Part shown: positions 37,301 to 49,700 of the stretch, piece by piece | How positions within the stretch are numbered: the first letter of the stretch is position 1 | Layout of the letters: each line of letters opens with the position of its first letter | Assembly: GCA_004794655.1 (NCBI GenBank) | Contig: SMMW01000606.1 | Location: 252,501-316,500 of the forward strand | Direction of reading: 5' to 3' | Length of the DNA stretch: 64,000 bases | Origin: Marisa cornuarietis | Lineage: Eukaryota; Mollusca; Gastropoda; Architaenioglossa; Ampullariidae | Notes under the pieces: model-generated | Seen by the model: only the letters and a program-made list of their open reading frames with translations | Database searches by the model: none | What the model was told of the DNA's origin: nothing | Position numbers and translations under genes: made by a program

Positions 37301-39645
37301 GATTTTGAGTAGGCAGTGACAAAACAGGATCAGTTACATTTCCTCTAACAGATTCGTCTGGTAGCAACCACACTTTCAACTGTAATAGCAAGCATTTGAA
37401 TGACACAATTTCACTAAAAAGGTTTATTTAAAACTAAACCCAAATCATTCCATTCAACCAAAAAAGGGTGAAAAACAACATGGCAAACAAAATATTGCTG
37501 TGAATGTATGAAGCTGCTTACGTGACAAAGAATAGAGCTTTTGTACATTGGTGAGAAAGCATATTCATTTTCTTCCAACACTGCTGCTTGTATCAACTAT
37601 GTTAATATATGTAAAGGAAATAAAAACACCATTGTAGCAAAAATGACAGAAATCTCTCCAATATTTTAATATAAAAGTTTAGACTTACAGTGTTATCTTG
37701 AGCACCCGATGCCAGCATATAATCATCAAATGGGGAGAAGTCATAATCACTTACAAATTCTGAAAATAAGTAAAATATTAAGACTTCCAGACCCTTTCGA
37801 AAGTTTATAAATAAAACACAAAATTAAACATGCTAAAGTCAATTTAATCCACTAATTATTCCACCTCAAGGTTTTATTACTTGATTGTGAATAATGATAA
37901 GTCTCTTCCTCATCTGAAAATAATTATACCATTTTAAGAAATTTAATAAATATGTACTAGCATTTACAGTAAACAAAAATCCCTCAATAGTATTTCACAC
38001 TCCAGCATTTTTTAAGTCTCACAACCAACCCATATTTCACACTGTTTGCAGGATTGGAGAATGAATCTTTGTCGATGAATTCATTCCAGAATTTTAAAAT
38101 CTTGCTGTACCATCTAGATTAATCTTTAATTTATTTGAAACACAAGGTCAATATTAAGTTGGTTACCATGGAATGCATGAAATAACCCCATGAAAAAAAA
38201 AGAGCTATAAGAGACAGACAAAAATTTATAGAAACATAATAAGCACAAATCAAAGGTGCACTTTCTTATAAATAAATTCAAAAGAATGGGGTATATCCAA
38301 AGAAATTTTGGAAAAAAGTCATTTACATATGAGGTTACATGGATTTTGTCCTCCTTTGATAGTCTATTCCAGCAGGCAGTAGACTTAATTAAACAGCCAC
38401 ACATCAAATAGAAATGAATGAACAATGTTCATGGTGATGAAAAATTGTTTTGCAGTTAAACTGCTGGCCATTAACTTTCTGTGCAGAAAGAAAGGTTCCA
38501 ATGGGAAATTTCCAAACTTCCTGTCCAAGCCCGATCACTTCCTTTACAGTATATTGAAGACAGCATGTTCAAAAATGTATTAGATAACATAATTAATTGA
38601 TTTTTTCCCCCATGTTTTATGTGTAAAAAAGTATTGTCTATTGCATGCATATGTACTACGTGTTTACAGTGTACCTACAGAGGGTATATGTAAAAAAGAA
38701 CGAGTTAACTAAAAGACCACAAACAAAGAATAAATAATGCATACCTCCATGTGCATGGATGTAACAAAGGTCACTTCCAATACGACCCTGAGCATTCAGA
38801 GGGAGATACCCTAGAGAGCCACCATCTGAGGAAGAACAAATGACCTAGAAGGTTTTCTTAAAAGTTAAACTCACAAGCTTAATAATCTTTTATAAATTAT
38901 TGTGGAGAGCATAGTTGATTGATGACACAGGCAAGCATGCGTAGACACAAAGTTATTAAAAAAAGGTTATTACTTTGACTTATAGGGTAATAATATTCAC
39001 AGAATTTTAAACTTGGAGATGTTAATGATTCTGTGCAATGTTTTGGAATAAATTTATCCAAAAAATACAATGCATTTACAAGTGTGTTTGAAGTACCTGT
39101 GTAGATACATAAAGAAAATCATTCCAAACCAAAAATAATTAAAAACAGAAAATTCAGCACCCACTGGTGGTGTCAGCATTGAAAACCATGTATACACAAC
39201 TGGCTTTGATATGGTTCCCACATGAATAACTGGGATTTCCAACAGGTATTTCTTGTATCAGCTCCTGAAAAAGAAATAATAATTTGAAGGTCATCTGCCA
39301 TGGAAGCTGTTTTACAAATTGATTTATCAATAATAATGCCAACACATAAAATGTTATAATTTGTTAAGCAAGATAATTCTTAAATATTTTGCACAGATCT
39401 GTACAATTTTCTTCCCTTTGTAATAAACATTCAACTTGCATCTCTCTTTTTTTTTTTTTGCATGCTTTCTCTCTCTCGCTCTCACACACACACACATGCA
39501 TGCACAAATACACAATGTAATTCACTTACATGCATATATGTTCTGTGTGACATGCATGAAAGATGATACAAAAATAACTCACTTCTTTCTTAGGAAATTT
39601 GGGTGTTGCATTCTTGAATTTTGACACTTTAAATCTCCAGGCCAT
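25383..39645 (-). CDS. CORO7: coronin-7 / POD-1, tandem coronin WD-repeat protein
   Basis: Coronin-7 carries two coronin β-propellers in tandem and acts in actin handling and Golgi trafficking. Coding exons, right to left: 39583-39645, 39165-39264, 38745-38825, 37689-37759, 37193-37379, 36825-36949, 35998-36084, 35207-35286, 34241-34295, 33986-34043, 33442-33584, 32948-33181, 32466-32658, 31430-31608, 30431-30545, 30086-30178, 29698-29840, 29232-29336, 28727-28812, 28278-28413, 27615-27821, 26876-27011, 26538-26629, 25383-25484. They sum to 2871 nt (956 aa; human is about 925). The start MAWRFKVSKFKNA is the canonical coronin N-terminus. Propeller 1 has GNHIKASCVYMVFNAD, DYDFSPFDDYMLASGAQD and VLWHPTAEGVLSVSTDKSIK. 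A Ser/Thr/Pro-rich linker (exon 32466-32658) precedes propeller 2, which has VWDPFDDLRLVVG, VRYHPLVKDILMSSSYD and RVLWVLDGHYLLVSGF. The protein ends in an acidic tail, EGVEEDEW, resembling the human C-terminus. The intron after 31430-31608 uses a GC donor (GAG/GCAAGT). An upstream leader exon ends at 40471. It is divergent from DNAJA3. Confidence 0.93.
25560..25690 (+). mobile_element. old SINE-like relic
   Basis: It has a B-box-like GGTTTAAATGTC, then TATAGGGCTGG and an end of GACATAAAACATCAAC. The order and wording resemble the SINE at 51150 (TATAGGGCTGG, later GCGTAAAACACCAAAC). It lies in the last CORO7 intron and is heavily diverged, so the call is weak. Confidence 0.35.
30868..31385 (-). 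mobile_element. Jockey/I-type LINE 3' end (RNase H C-terminal region), decayed
   Basis: It lies in the CORO7 intron between exons 30431-30545 and 31430-31608, in the same orientation as the gene. On the minus strand, in two frames, it reads RLGHTYATQSHLLRGE and then CPWCQ...VVHVLITCPGL. This is the conserved C-terminal signature of Jockey/I-clade non-LTR retrotransposons (RLRIGHT..LLRGE, C..CQVPLTV.H.L..CP). In-frame stops and a frameshift show it is dead. The 3' end reads CGTGATATAGCCTTAG, then GGCATTAAACAC and AAACAAACAAA. Confidence 0.75.
33873..33903. repeat. (AC)n microsatellite
   Basis: A short CA/AC run within a CORO7 intron. Confidence 0.85.
34382..34488 (-). mobile_element. 5'-truncated LINE 3' UTR with (ATC)n tail
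   Basis: On the minus strand it reads GCTGCGCAATGAGCATTCTT, then ATACCTGCGCATTACAAATG and (ATC)n. It matches the 3' end of the plus-strand element at 47640-47995 almost base for base, including the T-rich segment before it. It is therefore a second, shorter copy of the same family, in a CORO7 intron. Confidence 0.75.
34703..35135. mobile_element. non-autonomous hAT-like element, 433 bp
   Basis: It begins CAGGGGTGGGGAATGTCTGG and ends with the inverted complement (GGCAG...AATTCCCTACCCCTG). It is flanked by TTTTAGAT (34695-34702) and ATTTAGAT (35136-35143), an 8-bp target duplication with one mismatch, as expected for hAT. CAGGGGTGGG ends are typical of hAT/Charlie elements. It has no transposase frame inside. 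It lies in a CORO7 intron. Confidence 0.8.
39466..39495. repeat. (CT)n/(CA)n microsatellite
   Basis: A short CT-then-CA run in the first coding intron of CORO7. Confidence 0.8.
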
Positions 39646-40470
39646 GACGCTAAAGTTTATGATAAATGTGTTTTTGATTAGACATAGTAATGTTCTTCTA
39701 ATAGATATGGTGGGAATATGTGACTGCTTATTAACAGCATGAAGTTGATTCATTTACATCTTTTTATAAATAGTTATAATACTGTTGATTTGTTCATTAT
39801 AACACATACAGTACTAAATGTGAAAATGGCGTATCATACTAATAAATTTAAAATTAATCGGTTTTTATAATTATAGGAAGTAATGTTATAGATGAGCACA
39901 TTTGAACACAAGGAAATCATGCAATGTTTGATCAAAACACTTTAAAGTACCTCAGCCTCATTTTACAATACATTAAACTGATTAAAGCTTCTAACACTCA
40001 AATTCCTGATGGACTGCTTTCAACATATTTAATTAAGTGGCAAGTACCGCCGTGATTATAGGCGCAAATCCTTCAACCCATGGACTATGCAAGTATAATA
40101 CAATATTAATTGGGGTCATTCACAGGCCACGAGTCATGTTTAGTAATCTCAAGCAGAGAACAGCCAGTATACTTGTCGAAAATAAATTGTGGAAAATAGC
40201 TTTACATTTGTTTATCACACGCTCGATTAAAGTGATCACTACATGAGTAGAATTATTCTGTGGATTTTGATGATTAGGTGCAAAGCAAGGGGGCGTGTAT
40301 CTTCCACCTGAAGTTTAGATTTCACTACAAACACGTCGACCTTAACGCTTATTCGCATCAACTTTGTAATGGTTTGTCTGATACTCTTGGTTTTGCGTTG
40401 CACAAATAAGACAGAAAACTATTTAATTACACACTTAAACCTTAAAAAAACGTTCACCACCTCTTCTTAC

Positions 40471-40527
40471 AGGAACCGGCGTCTGCTTCCCAACAGTTTC
40501 TGATAATTTAACTTCCGGGAATACCAT
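40471..40527 (-). other. CORO7 leader exon segment carrying an overlapping upstream ORF
   Basis: The segment ends in a good donor (CCT/GTAAGA at 40470) and begins with an ATG at 40527. If spliced to the acceptor at 39650, the upstream frame runs 25 codons and terminates inside the CORO7 coding sequence, out of frame, overlapping the real start. It could restrain CORO7 translation. Whether transcripts start upstream of this ATG is not visible, and the 5' end is undefined. Confidence 0.45.
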
Positions 40528-40746
40528 GATTAAAAGCTCGGAAGGCAATTATCTGAAAATGTTGGAAATTAATTTTAACTATTTTATTTATATTTTTAAA
40601 ATCTGTAACGTATAGTTAAATGTAAGTAATCTCTTCTATAATAATTATATATATATTTAAATTGTCAAAACTCTTTTTAGTAACTGATTACAAACTTTGA
40701 CCTTGGCCTGGGCAAACGTTTGGAGATCCGAGTCCATCAAGCAAAC
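40528..40746. promoter_or_regulatory. shared bidirectional promoter region of CORO7 and DNAJA3
   Basis: About 220 bp separates the first ATG on the minus strand (40527) from the DNAJA3 ATG (40747) on the plus strand. It is AT-rich, with no obvious TATA box at fixed spacing for either gene. The head-to-head layout implies a common promoter; transcription starts are not determined. Confidence 0.6.
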
Positions 40747-43700
40747 ATGGCTGCGTTAAGAAGAGCACGTTGGGAATTACCTTGCAAGGTCGTTGGGCAG
40801 CAATGGACTAACTTATCGTCTTGTGGCCTGCATACCAGAAACATATTAGTATCTATAAAATATACAGGATGCGGTTGCAAAATGCAGGGCTTCCTTTTGG
40901 GAGCAGGTAAGCTAAATATGAGTCGCGTTGCGGTTGTGTAATGACGCAACAGAGCAGCACATTATCAGTGACATTTTCTAGTTTGCATATTACTTCGTCA
41001 GTTGCCCCCCCCCTCCACAAAAGTAAGAAATCTGATCAAAGTAGTATTTCATTAAAATGTTTGCATAGAGACATTATATTGAAACAGAAGTTACAAATAA
41101 TGCTGCAAAATTGTTGGCTTACCTGTTGACGAAATATCCAGTAACTGAATTATTAGTGTATGTATTGAGTACAATACTAGTTGCTGTAATTTCAACACAA
41201 TTTTTATATATCCTATACCTGACTGTGGCTAAAGTCTTTGTTAGACAGTGAAATGCTGAAAGACATCTTTGATACTGAAGAACTAATAGCTCTTGGAAAC
41301 AGTTAAGTTTAAATAAACATTACTGATAAACTCATGCTATTAGATATATGACTAAAATAAAAAAAACTTTGGTTATTTTATGTTAAAAGTTGCAAGTGCT
41401 CATGTATGACTTATGAAGTGAATAATCCTAAAAGTAATCATTTACATTGTTGTATTATTCAAAATTTGACATGTTTTAGGACAAAAGTTTCCACGTTTCC
41501 TGTGTGCATCAGATGTGCAGTATGTGCACACTTCTTCTTCCAAAAACAAACGGGACTACTATGAGGTTCTAGGTGTTTCAAAGAATGCTGATCAAGCTGC
41601 TATTAAGAAAGCATATTACAAAGTATGGTTTAAAGATTTTTGCTTTCTCTTCCATGATCTAAGCTTTAAACTCTGTTGTGATTCTATTAGGTTAAAAAAA
41701 TTAACCATATCCGTTTTGTGTAATTTGTGATTATATAACCTTAATGGTATGATTAATTACTTCATCAACACAGTTTTGCACAATGTTTTAATGTGTTTGT
41801 AAATTTAATGGTTATGATTGTTAATTTGAGTAGTTTAAATGAGGAAACATAGCTGATCTTGAAATGTGGCTTTTTATCCCTTTCCATTCAGCTTGCAAAG
41901 CAGTATCATCCAGATATGAATAAAAATGATCCTAATGCAGCGCAGAAATTTCAGGAGGTGTCAGAAGCTTATGAGGTAAATTATAAATTTGACCAACATT
42001 AAACTTCCTTCTTTATTTTTATTAGAAGAAATTTTGTATTTTAATGGTACAGTGGTGCAATAAATACTTGTTTTGTTGTAAACATATATGGATAGCTAGA
42101 TTTTTATATCAGTGATCTTCAAAAAGTATATTTAGCTCTTTGAATCTGTGACAGACAAAAATCTGTCCCCTTCAATAACTGTTAAGTCCATGGTCCCCAC
42201 CTGTGTTCATCATTTTCAATCATTTTTACTCTTAACCTATGGAAATTTAAAAAAAAGAGATGAAATTCAATTTTTTCACTAGGTCAGGGGTGGGAAAACA
42301 GTTTTTTCCTCCAAGGGCGATTTTTATATTTATAGCGTCATTCGCAGGCAATACAAAATTATCTACTTAAAAATTAGCTGCTGTATTTGATCAAGCTGTA
42401 GTTGCCACACTTTTCATTGTGTGCAATCCCAGCCTTCCTGGCACTGGTGTTTTCTGAGTCGCCATGATCTGTCTTGTAATTAGGTGTGCAAAAACTTTGA
42501 TCTGCCACCATAGAATGCATAGTGAAAAATTTATCTGTAGTCTGTAAATTTATGTTTGTAATTAAAAAGTTCCTATAATGTAACAAATCTTTTTTCCTAA
42601 TGCATAGTTTTCTGTTTGTAGCTGTGCAGTTAAAGTACATTAATAATTGTAGCAATAATAATCATTACTATTTACAACACACATATCTCCTCCTGATGAA
42701 GGAGTTAATAGCATTTACAAAGTGTCTACACACATGCTAACACACAGACATGCTTGCACATGCACGAATGTGCAAACTAATTTAGGAATGGTTTCTTTCT
42801 CATAACTTTGAAATTTCATTATAATTTTGATTTATCTTCTTGTTTAGTGCTTTTTTTTTAGAATCTTATAAAAATACTTCAGGTTTATACATGCCTTAAG
42901 ATTACAATCAAAGGTCAAGGCCTTGACTCATAGTTTATAATTTTGCTTAATCTTCCTGTCATTTTTAGACTTTATGATTTTTTTTTAAATTCTTGAAATT
43001 CGTGGATACCTGGGTATCAAAGGTCAAGGTCCAGACTCAAGTGGTAACCCTTCACTCTTCCTCTGATCACCACATTCTCAGCCTTTCCCAGATATATACT
43101 AAGGGTTTTGGTGAAGAGGTCTTTTCCTGTTCTGTTTCAAAGCTGTTGAATTACTTTCCATATAATCTTTATCACACAGAGTCTACCACACATTTTAAAT
43201 ATGCTTTGAAGATGATCCAGTTCAAGAAATACTTTTACCTGGGCTTTTTAACAGTGTTGTTTCTGTCTTGATGTGCCTACACATACTGCTTTCCACATTA
43301 GGCAAGTGCTCCTTTGCAGAATTTGGGCCCGCAATTTACATTTTTTTTTATTAATAACTAGGTCATTACAACTTACCCACAGCCTTAAAGAATCTGTATT
43401 TTTGTCATTTTATCTGTATCAGGTTTTAAGTGATGACACCAGGAGACAGGAATATGACACATTTGGCATGTCTGGAGCTAATGCTAGTGCTGGAGCACAA
43501 GGAAGAGGAGGATTTCAGCAAGGCTTTCAAGGTGGGAATGTTGTCTGCTCTTGGATCATTTTTAACCACAGCACAAGACATTGCAATTGTTCTTAGGGGT
43601 ACATCGCAAAATGGGCTTAGTCAAATTTTAAGGTAAAATTTTTACTTTTAAAAAAAGATTTGTTTGAGCTTTAGTAAATTGTCATATTTGGTATGACAAA

Positions 43701-46700
43701 TTTGATTTATTATTGTGTTTGGGAAAACCAATGAGGGTATTTCATCACGGTCGGTGACGTACGGTAACATCCAATCAGAATTTAGTAGCTTTCATACTGC
43801 GGACAGCTAGTCGGAAGCCGGGTACACGCGTAGCGGTCTTTTGAGTAGTTTCACTGTAGACATCAGCCATGGCTAAAGAAAGTTTTGAAGCAAAAAGAAG
43901 TTCCGAGTGGAAAAAATCACTTATTCTGCTACCGGTTGTTGGCGATGTAACCACTATTTTACACAGGGAGCAGAAAAACAGCAAAATCAAAAAGCCATCA
44001 AGTTTGTACGCGATGGCCATGTACAGCAAGTGTTCGTTGCTTCCAGCAGCCAGGAAACTTTCCTGATTAAATGCAGAGTGCTTGCTTCCATGAAGCAGAT
44101 TTTTTATATTGGTTATGTAGAACTGTCTGCCGACGGATCGACGAATGAAGCTTACTGCGAATGCGTTGTAGGATGAGTAAATTCTATTTATTAGTTTTTT
44201 TCCACAGCTAATATACTAAGAATCCTTGAGCCTTCATTTCTGATCAAAGGGTGTGTCCTCAAACACATTAAACAGGTTTACATTATTTCAACAGCTGAGT
44301 TATCCAAATTAGTTCTGTATTCGTGGTTATTGGACTTAATGAGCAGTATACACTACATTTGGGGTAAAAGAAGAAAGCAGTGTACTTTATTTTTAAAACT
44401 ATGTATTATAATAAGTTTTTTTGTTTTTTTTGCATTTTTTTCTACTGTACTAGGCAAACAGGTCAGTGATTTTTCATACCCAAGATGTAATGTTGTGATG
44501 TAGTCGATTGAAGATGGGTCATTTATCTGAAATCCCGACACGAAGTGTCGACCGCATACTTTAGAGTGCGCTTTCGGCACAAAGTTTTCTCTTCGGATCG
44601 CTTGCAGCCACAGTTTTCTTCTTTTTTGAGCTTTTAGGCCCTTACCCATCGGGATACTAGAAAATATTAACGTTTCTCCTCTCTCTCTGTATTTTGATCT
44701 TCGATTGTGGCAGTTAATAACACAACAGTGATCGTGCTTACCTATCTCGATCTGTAGTAAACACTAATGGCTGTACCCGCCTTCCGCTTTGACCACCGAC
44801 GAGTGCGTACTGCGCATGCGCTGAATAATTGACGAAATACCCTCATTAGGCTGATGGTTACTCAGTGATGACTGACATCGTGTGGTGGAGAAATTACAAG
44901 AGCACTGGTTCCAGATGTCATAATTAGTGCACATTAGCTAAAAGCCATCATAGTTGTAGTATGACTTACATGCTGTGACTTACATAAATCATCCTGTGCA
45001 CTCACAATATAGTTGGTGCCACATTGTGATCGTGAATCAGTTGGTGGATTTTGATTACTTTGGAGAGTCAGATGCATACTAAGAGTTACAAATTATTCAC
45101 AGAATTATTTTACAGGGACGTTCTATTTCTAGTTTGCAATGCTGTAGCCTTAAACTGTTCACTGCACTTGCAGGCTTTGAACATTTTCACGGAACCATAG
45201 ATCCAGAGGAGCTCTTTCGCAAAATATTTGGAGATGCTGGACTGGGTGGCATGGGTGGCTTTGGAAATTTCAGAGATTTTGAGGAGAGCAAGTTTGGTTT
45301 TGCACCTGCTTCAGAGGTAGGCATAATGTTGATTATTCTCAGAATAACTGATTTACAGTTATCATGAATTTTGTGTCGTGTAATAGTTTGATCCCTGACT
45401 AAATTAAATGCTTTCACAAAGCTGTATATATGTGTGTCTATTACATGAGGACATACACATTTGTGCTCACAGGATCATGTAGAAGTTAAAGGATTCTATG
45501 TCTTTCTTATAATGTTTTTGGTGAATTAACAAAATACTCTAATTGAAAAAAATCATTTTTAAGATGATGATGGATCTGACCTTCCAAGAAGCTGCACGGG
45601 GTGTGAACAAGGAGATTCACATTAACGTGAAGGACACGTGTCCTAAATGTCAAGGCAACAAGGCAGAGCCTGGGACGAGGCCTATGAAATGTCATCAGTG
45701 CAGTGGCACTGGCATGGTAAGTGCATGTGAGGAGTAATGTCCCTTCACCTTACTGGCTACAGGTTGACTTATCTCCATTTCTTTTTGTCTTCTTTGTAGA
45801 TCTGAGTTAGGCTTTGTGTCCACTGTTTGATTTGTGGTACTGCTATGCCACTTACTGTCTTCTGGATTGTTCTTCTATTCTTGCACCATGTAGCTTCTTT
45901 TTAATGGACCACTTTAAATGGTCGACTAGCAGTCTCTACTATCACATCTGCATCATCTTGCCGCTTTGAAACTATGTGTTAGCATCATAGATTTATCGCT
46001 CTGATAATTTTTCTGCAATTAAACCATGAATTTTATCAACTGTTGATGCAACTGTTACGCCACTCATCATTGTGAAGGTCGGAATTGACGGCTATGTACT
46101 CCGCAGTCTGATGTCTCTGTTGCCTCTGGAACGTGTTACCACTTAGTAACTTGGTCGAATTAATGCATAGTATGACTGCTCCATATTTTCTACTGGGCTC
46201 CAAGTGCTATCTCAAATCAGAGATGTGAACAGATCTCTTCTCAGATTCACCTTTGTTTGCTCGCAGTCTACCAGTCCTTTTCTATGCCAAACCCTTGGTG
46301 TGCTTCATAAGGAGATTTTTGTGTCTTTTATATCTGTTAACATGTCTTAAGCCATTAGTTTGCTAATATGTTTTGGTCTGGGTCCATATGCATGTTATAC
46401 TCATTTTGTATCTCTTTAAATGTGTGCTTTAAATGTTTTGAATCAGTACTCAGAAAATATATGTAAAGCACATTGAGTATACTCTACCATGGAGAAATGT
46501 GCTGTCTGCATCGTTATTATTCTTGGGGGGCAGCTGAAGATGTGGTTCTTAAAAGGGTAGTGGTAGTGCTGTGCCACTGTTTTATTAAGGGAAGTAGGAC
46601 TCTACGTTTTAAGTTCAAGAAAAAGAACTTTTTCATATTGACTAACCGCTTTAATTTTCTTAAGTACTGTGTACTCCATGGTGTGGTTTTCCTCCTCAGG

Positions 46701-49700
46701 AAACAATCAGCACCGGCCCATTTGTGATGCGGTCAACATGCCGTGCATGTGGTGGTGCACGTGTGATAATCAAAACTCCCTGTACTGAGTGTGCAGGCAA
46801 GGGCAAAATAATTTTGAAGAGGAAGGTGGTGGTTCCTGTCCCAGCAGGTAAGTTGACTGGACACATAGACAAAAATTTTCCTGTTAAATTTCTAGTCATT
46901 TCAGACCATATAATGAAGTTTTCAAATGAGTAGCAAATCTGTTCAGTTGTACCTAAACAGATGAGGAAGAGGTTGTTATATTGCTTGTTCTGTGCAGGTG
47001 TCGAGGATGGTCAGACAGTACGCATGCCTGTGGGTAATCAGGAAGTGTTTATAACATTCAAGGTGAGATGTAGTCAGCATTAAACTTAAGTAGGTTTTTT
47101 ACTTTTAAATTTTATCAAATACAGACCAGCCTATCACTAGAGATTTTCTGTAGCAGCTATATATATATATATGGCTGACTATAGGACTAGAAGAAAATCT
47201 ATGGATTACACAGCTAAAAAAAGCAGTTATGGTGCAATATTAAATAAGACTAGCATAACCTAATTTTTTTTTAAGAATCAGATGCTTAGATTTCAGATAA
47301 GTGACAAATTATGACAAGAATAGGTTGGAAGGGGGAGGCTGACCTAAACAGTTTCATAGGCTCTGACATCAGAAACCATGTCTTAGTAAAGCAGGTCATA
47401 TCAAGTACAGAAAGGAACTGTACCTCATGAACCAAAGAAGTAACATTGTTGGCATAATACTGAATATATTATATTTGAAATAAGAGGGGTAGGGCCAATG
47501 CACCTAGGTGGATCGGGGCCTCTAGCAGCCAGGGGATCACATCCGCTCACCAGGAGCAGTAGTTTGGTTAAAGAGCATTTGTAACTCCTAAGCTTCAATA
47601 GTCAGGTTGACTAGTTAGTGACTCTGGCTCCCAGTCACGCTTCTGTCTCCCTGCAGTGGAAGACACAAACAAGAAGCGCACTGGAGCCAGGGCCTTCAAA
47701 AACGCGGCACCTAAACTGTGGAATGCTCTGCCATCGTCATTGTCCACCATCACCTTACCAACCACGTTTCGAAAAAGACTGAAGACCCATCTGTTTGTTT
47801 ATTTAAGACGGACTTAAACTTAAACAACCAAGCAACACTTGTGTCTTTATTTTTTACTTCCCTGGTGTTTATCTATTTATTTATTTTTTTTTTTTTTCTT
47901 ATTTTTTATTTATTTTGTATTTGCTGCGCAATGAGCATTCTTCCGAATGGATACCTGCGCATTACAAATGGACATCATCATCATCATCATCACTAGTTGA
48001 CTACATTAACTAATGATGTAGTTTTGACAAAAACAATGTTTTTCCTCCCAGGTGGCCAAAAGTCGTCATTTTCGACGAGATGGTGCAGACATCCACAGTG
48101 ATGCTGCAGTTAGCCTAAGCCAAGCAATTCTAGGTGGCACCATACGCATTCCTGGTATTTATGGAGATATTTTGTTAACAGTGAGTGGTTTCCTTTTTGT
48201 TCATTGTTTGGACTCTGAAGTTGCTGTGTATATCATGTGTTTTGTGACATAAAAATAATGTGTTAGGGTTCATATAACCTTGAGCAATACATACCAAATG
48301 CTGATAATTATACATTTGTGTATTGTGCAATATTATGATGTTTCACTTATGAAAAGCAGATCTTATAACTATATAAAGATGTCAACAAGTCCTGTAAAAC
48401 AAAAAAATACAAACAAAAAATAAAAACTAATGCATTTCTCTATTAATATTCAGGTACTTGTACTGAGAGTATTTTTCTTGATTATATTTTCTGCCTTTTG
48501 GATTATCATTTTTTTCCCCTGTTTTGACATGAACAATTTTCAATTAAGGTTTCAACCATAATGTACAGAAAGTTAACAAATAAAAATGCTCTTGTTTAAA
48601 TGCAGATACCACCAGGAACCCAGTCACATGATCGAATTCGGCTCCAAGGAAAAGGAATCACACGAGTTAACAGTTATGGCCATGGCGATCATTATGTTCA
48701 CATGAAAATCAAAGTTCCTGTGTAAGTACATCTTATTTGAGCACTCTGAAGTGTATGTGCATAGACATAAAATAGAGTGTGTATGAGAAAAAGAGAGAGA
48801 AAGACAGCATATGAGTGGAGTAACTGTGTGTGTGTGAATTATTGCATTAAGAAATAGAAGACATTTTTAATGTTTCCAAAACAGCTTCTAATATGTCTAA
48901 GAATGTAGAACCAACTCTGATCAATGTTTTAAAATACTTCATTTTGCATTCATCCATTTTGTTTTCATTTTCTTATAGAAAATTGACTCCAGAGCAGAAG
49001 GCGCTCATTTTAGCATTTGCAGAAACAGACACCTTAGTTGATGGGACAGTAAAAGGGGTGACACAAACTCAGGCAGGTTTGTGTTACATTTGTGTTGAAA
49101 AATGTTTTCTTACTTTATTTCCTCCCATCCTCAGCTCCACTACCCACCTCCAAAAAGCCTACATCACCACACATTATGCGTGATGGAATGATTGCAATAA
49201 TTTACAGAGTAGCTGTCTTAAATAATTTCTGTTCCATTGTTTAAAATTTATCATTTCAAAAAGGTATTATAATTGAAGGAGTTTAGTGCTAAACTTGTTT
49301 ATTTCCAGACTTATCAACCATAGCAGTTGATCACTGTACTGTATCAAGAAAATCTGATTAACAGACAGATCCGAAATAAACTCCGTGACAGTGATGTGTT
49401 TGTGTGTCTGGAAGCCTTAGTAAAAGATGGAGTTGAAGTTTAACAAGAGGCAAAAAAGAAGATTTTCCTTAATATAACTAGTTGGTTCATTACTAAATGT
49501 TAAAATATATATATATATAAAGTCTAAAAACCCTTTTCCATTTGTGAAATGGCAAGGCATCTAATAAACAAAAAAAGAAGTTCGTACGTTTTGGATGCAT
49601 AGTTTCAAGTGAGAATAAGCCAACATCTAAATTATTGTTTGAGTCATTGATTTTTTTTTTAAATCACAATCACCAGCATTGGTTAACCTGCATTTTTCAG

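Larger units (their letters stand above)
43733..44844. mobile_element. ISL2EU-like DNA transposon remnant with THAP and YqaJ/SWIM-like frames
   Basis: A 1112-bp unit within DNAJA3 intron 4. The ends are inverted repeats: GAGGGTATTTC at 43733 and GAAATACCCTC ending at 44844. Similarity continues for a few bases (ATCA versus GTCA). AT flanks both sides (43731-43732 and 44845-44846), a possible 2-bp target duplication. Near the left end a plus-strand frame (about 43869-44176) resembles the N-terminal SWIM-associated region of transposon YqaJ proteins. Near the right end a minus-strand frame encodes a THAP zinc finger. Outward-facing ends of two convergent genes with the middle missing fit an internally deleted ISL2EU element, whose family carries a THAP-DDE transposase plus a YqaJ nuclease. 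The family assignment rests on recalled features. Confidence 0.65.
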
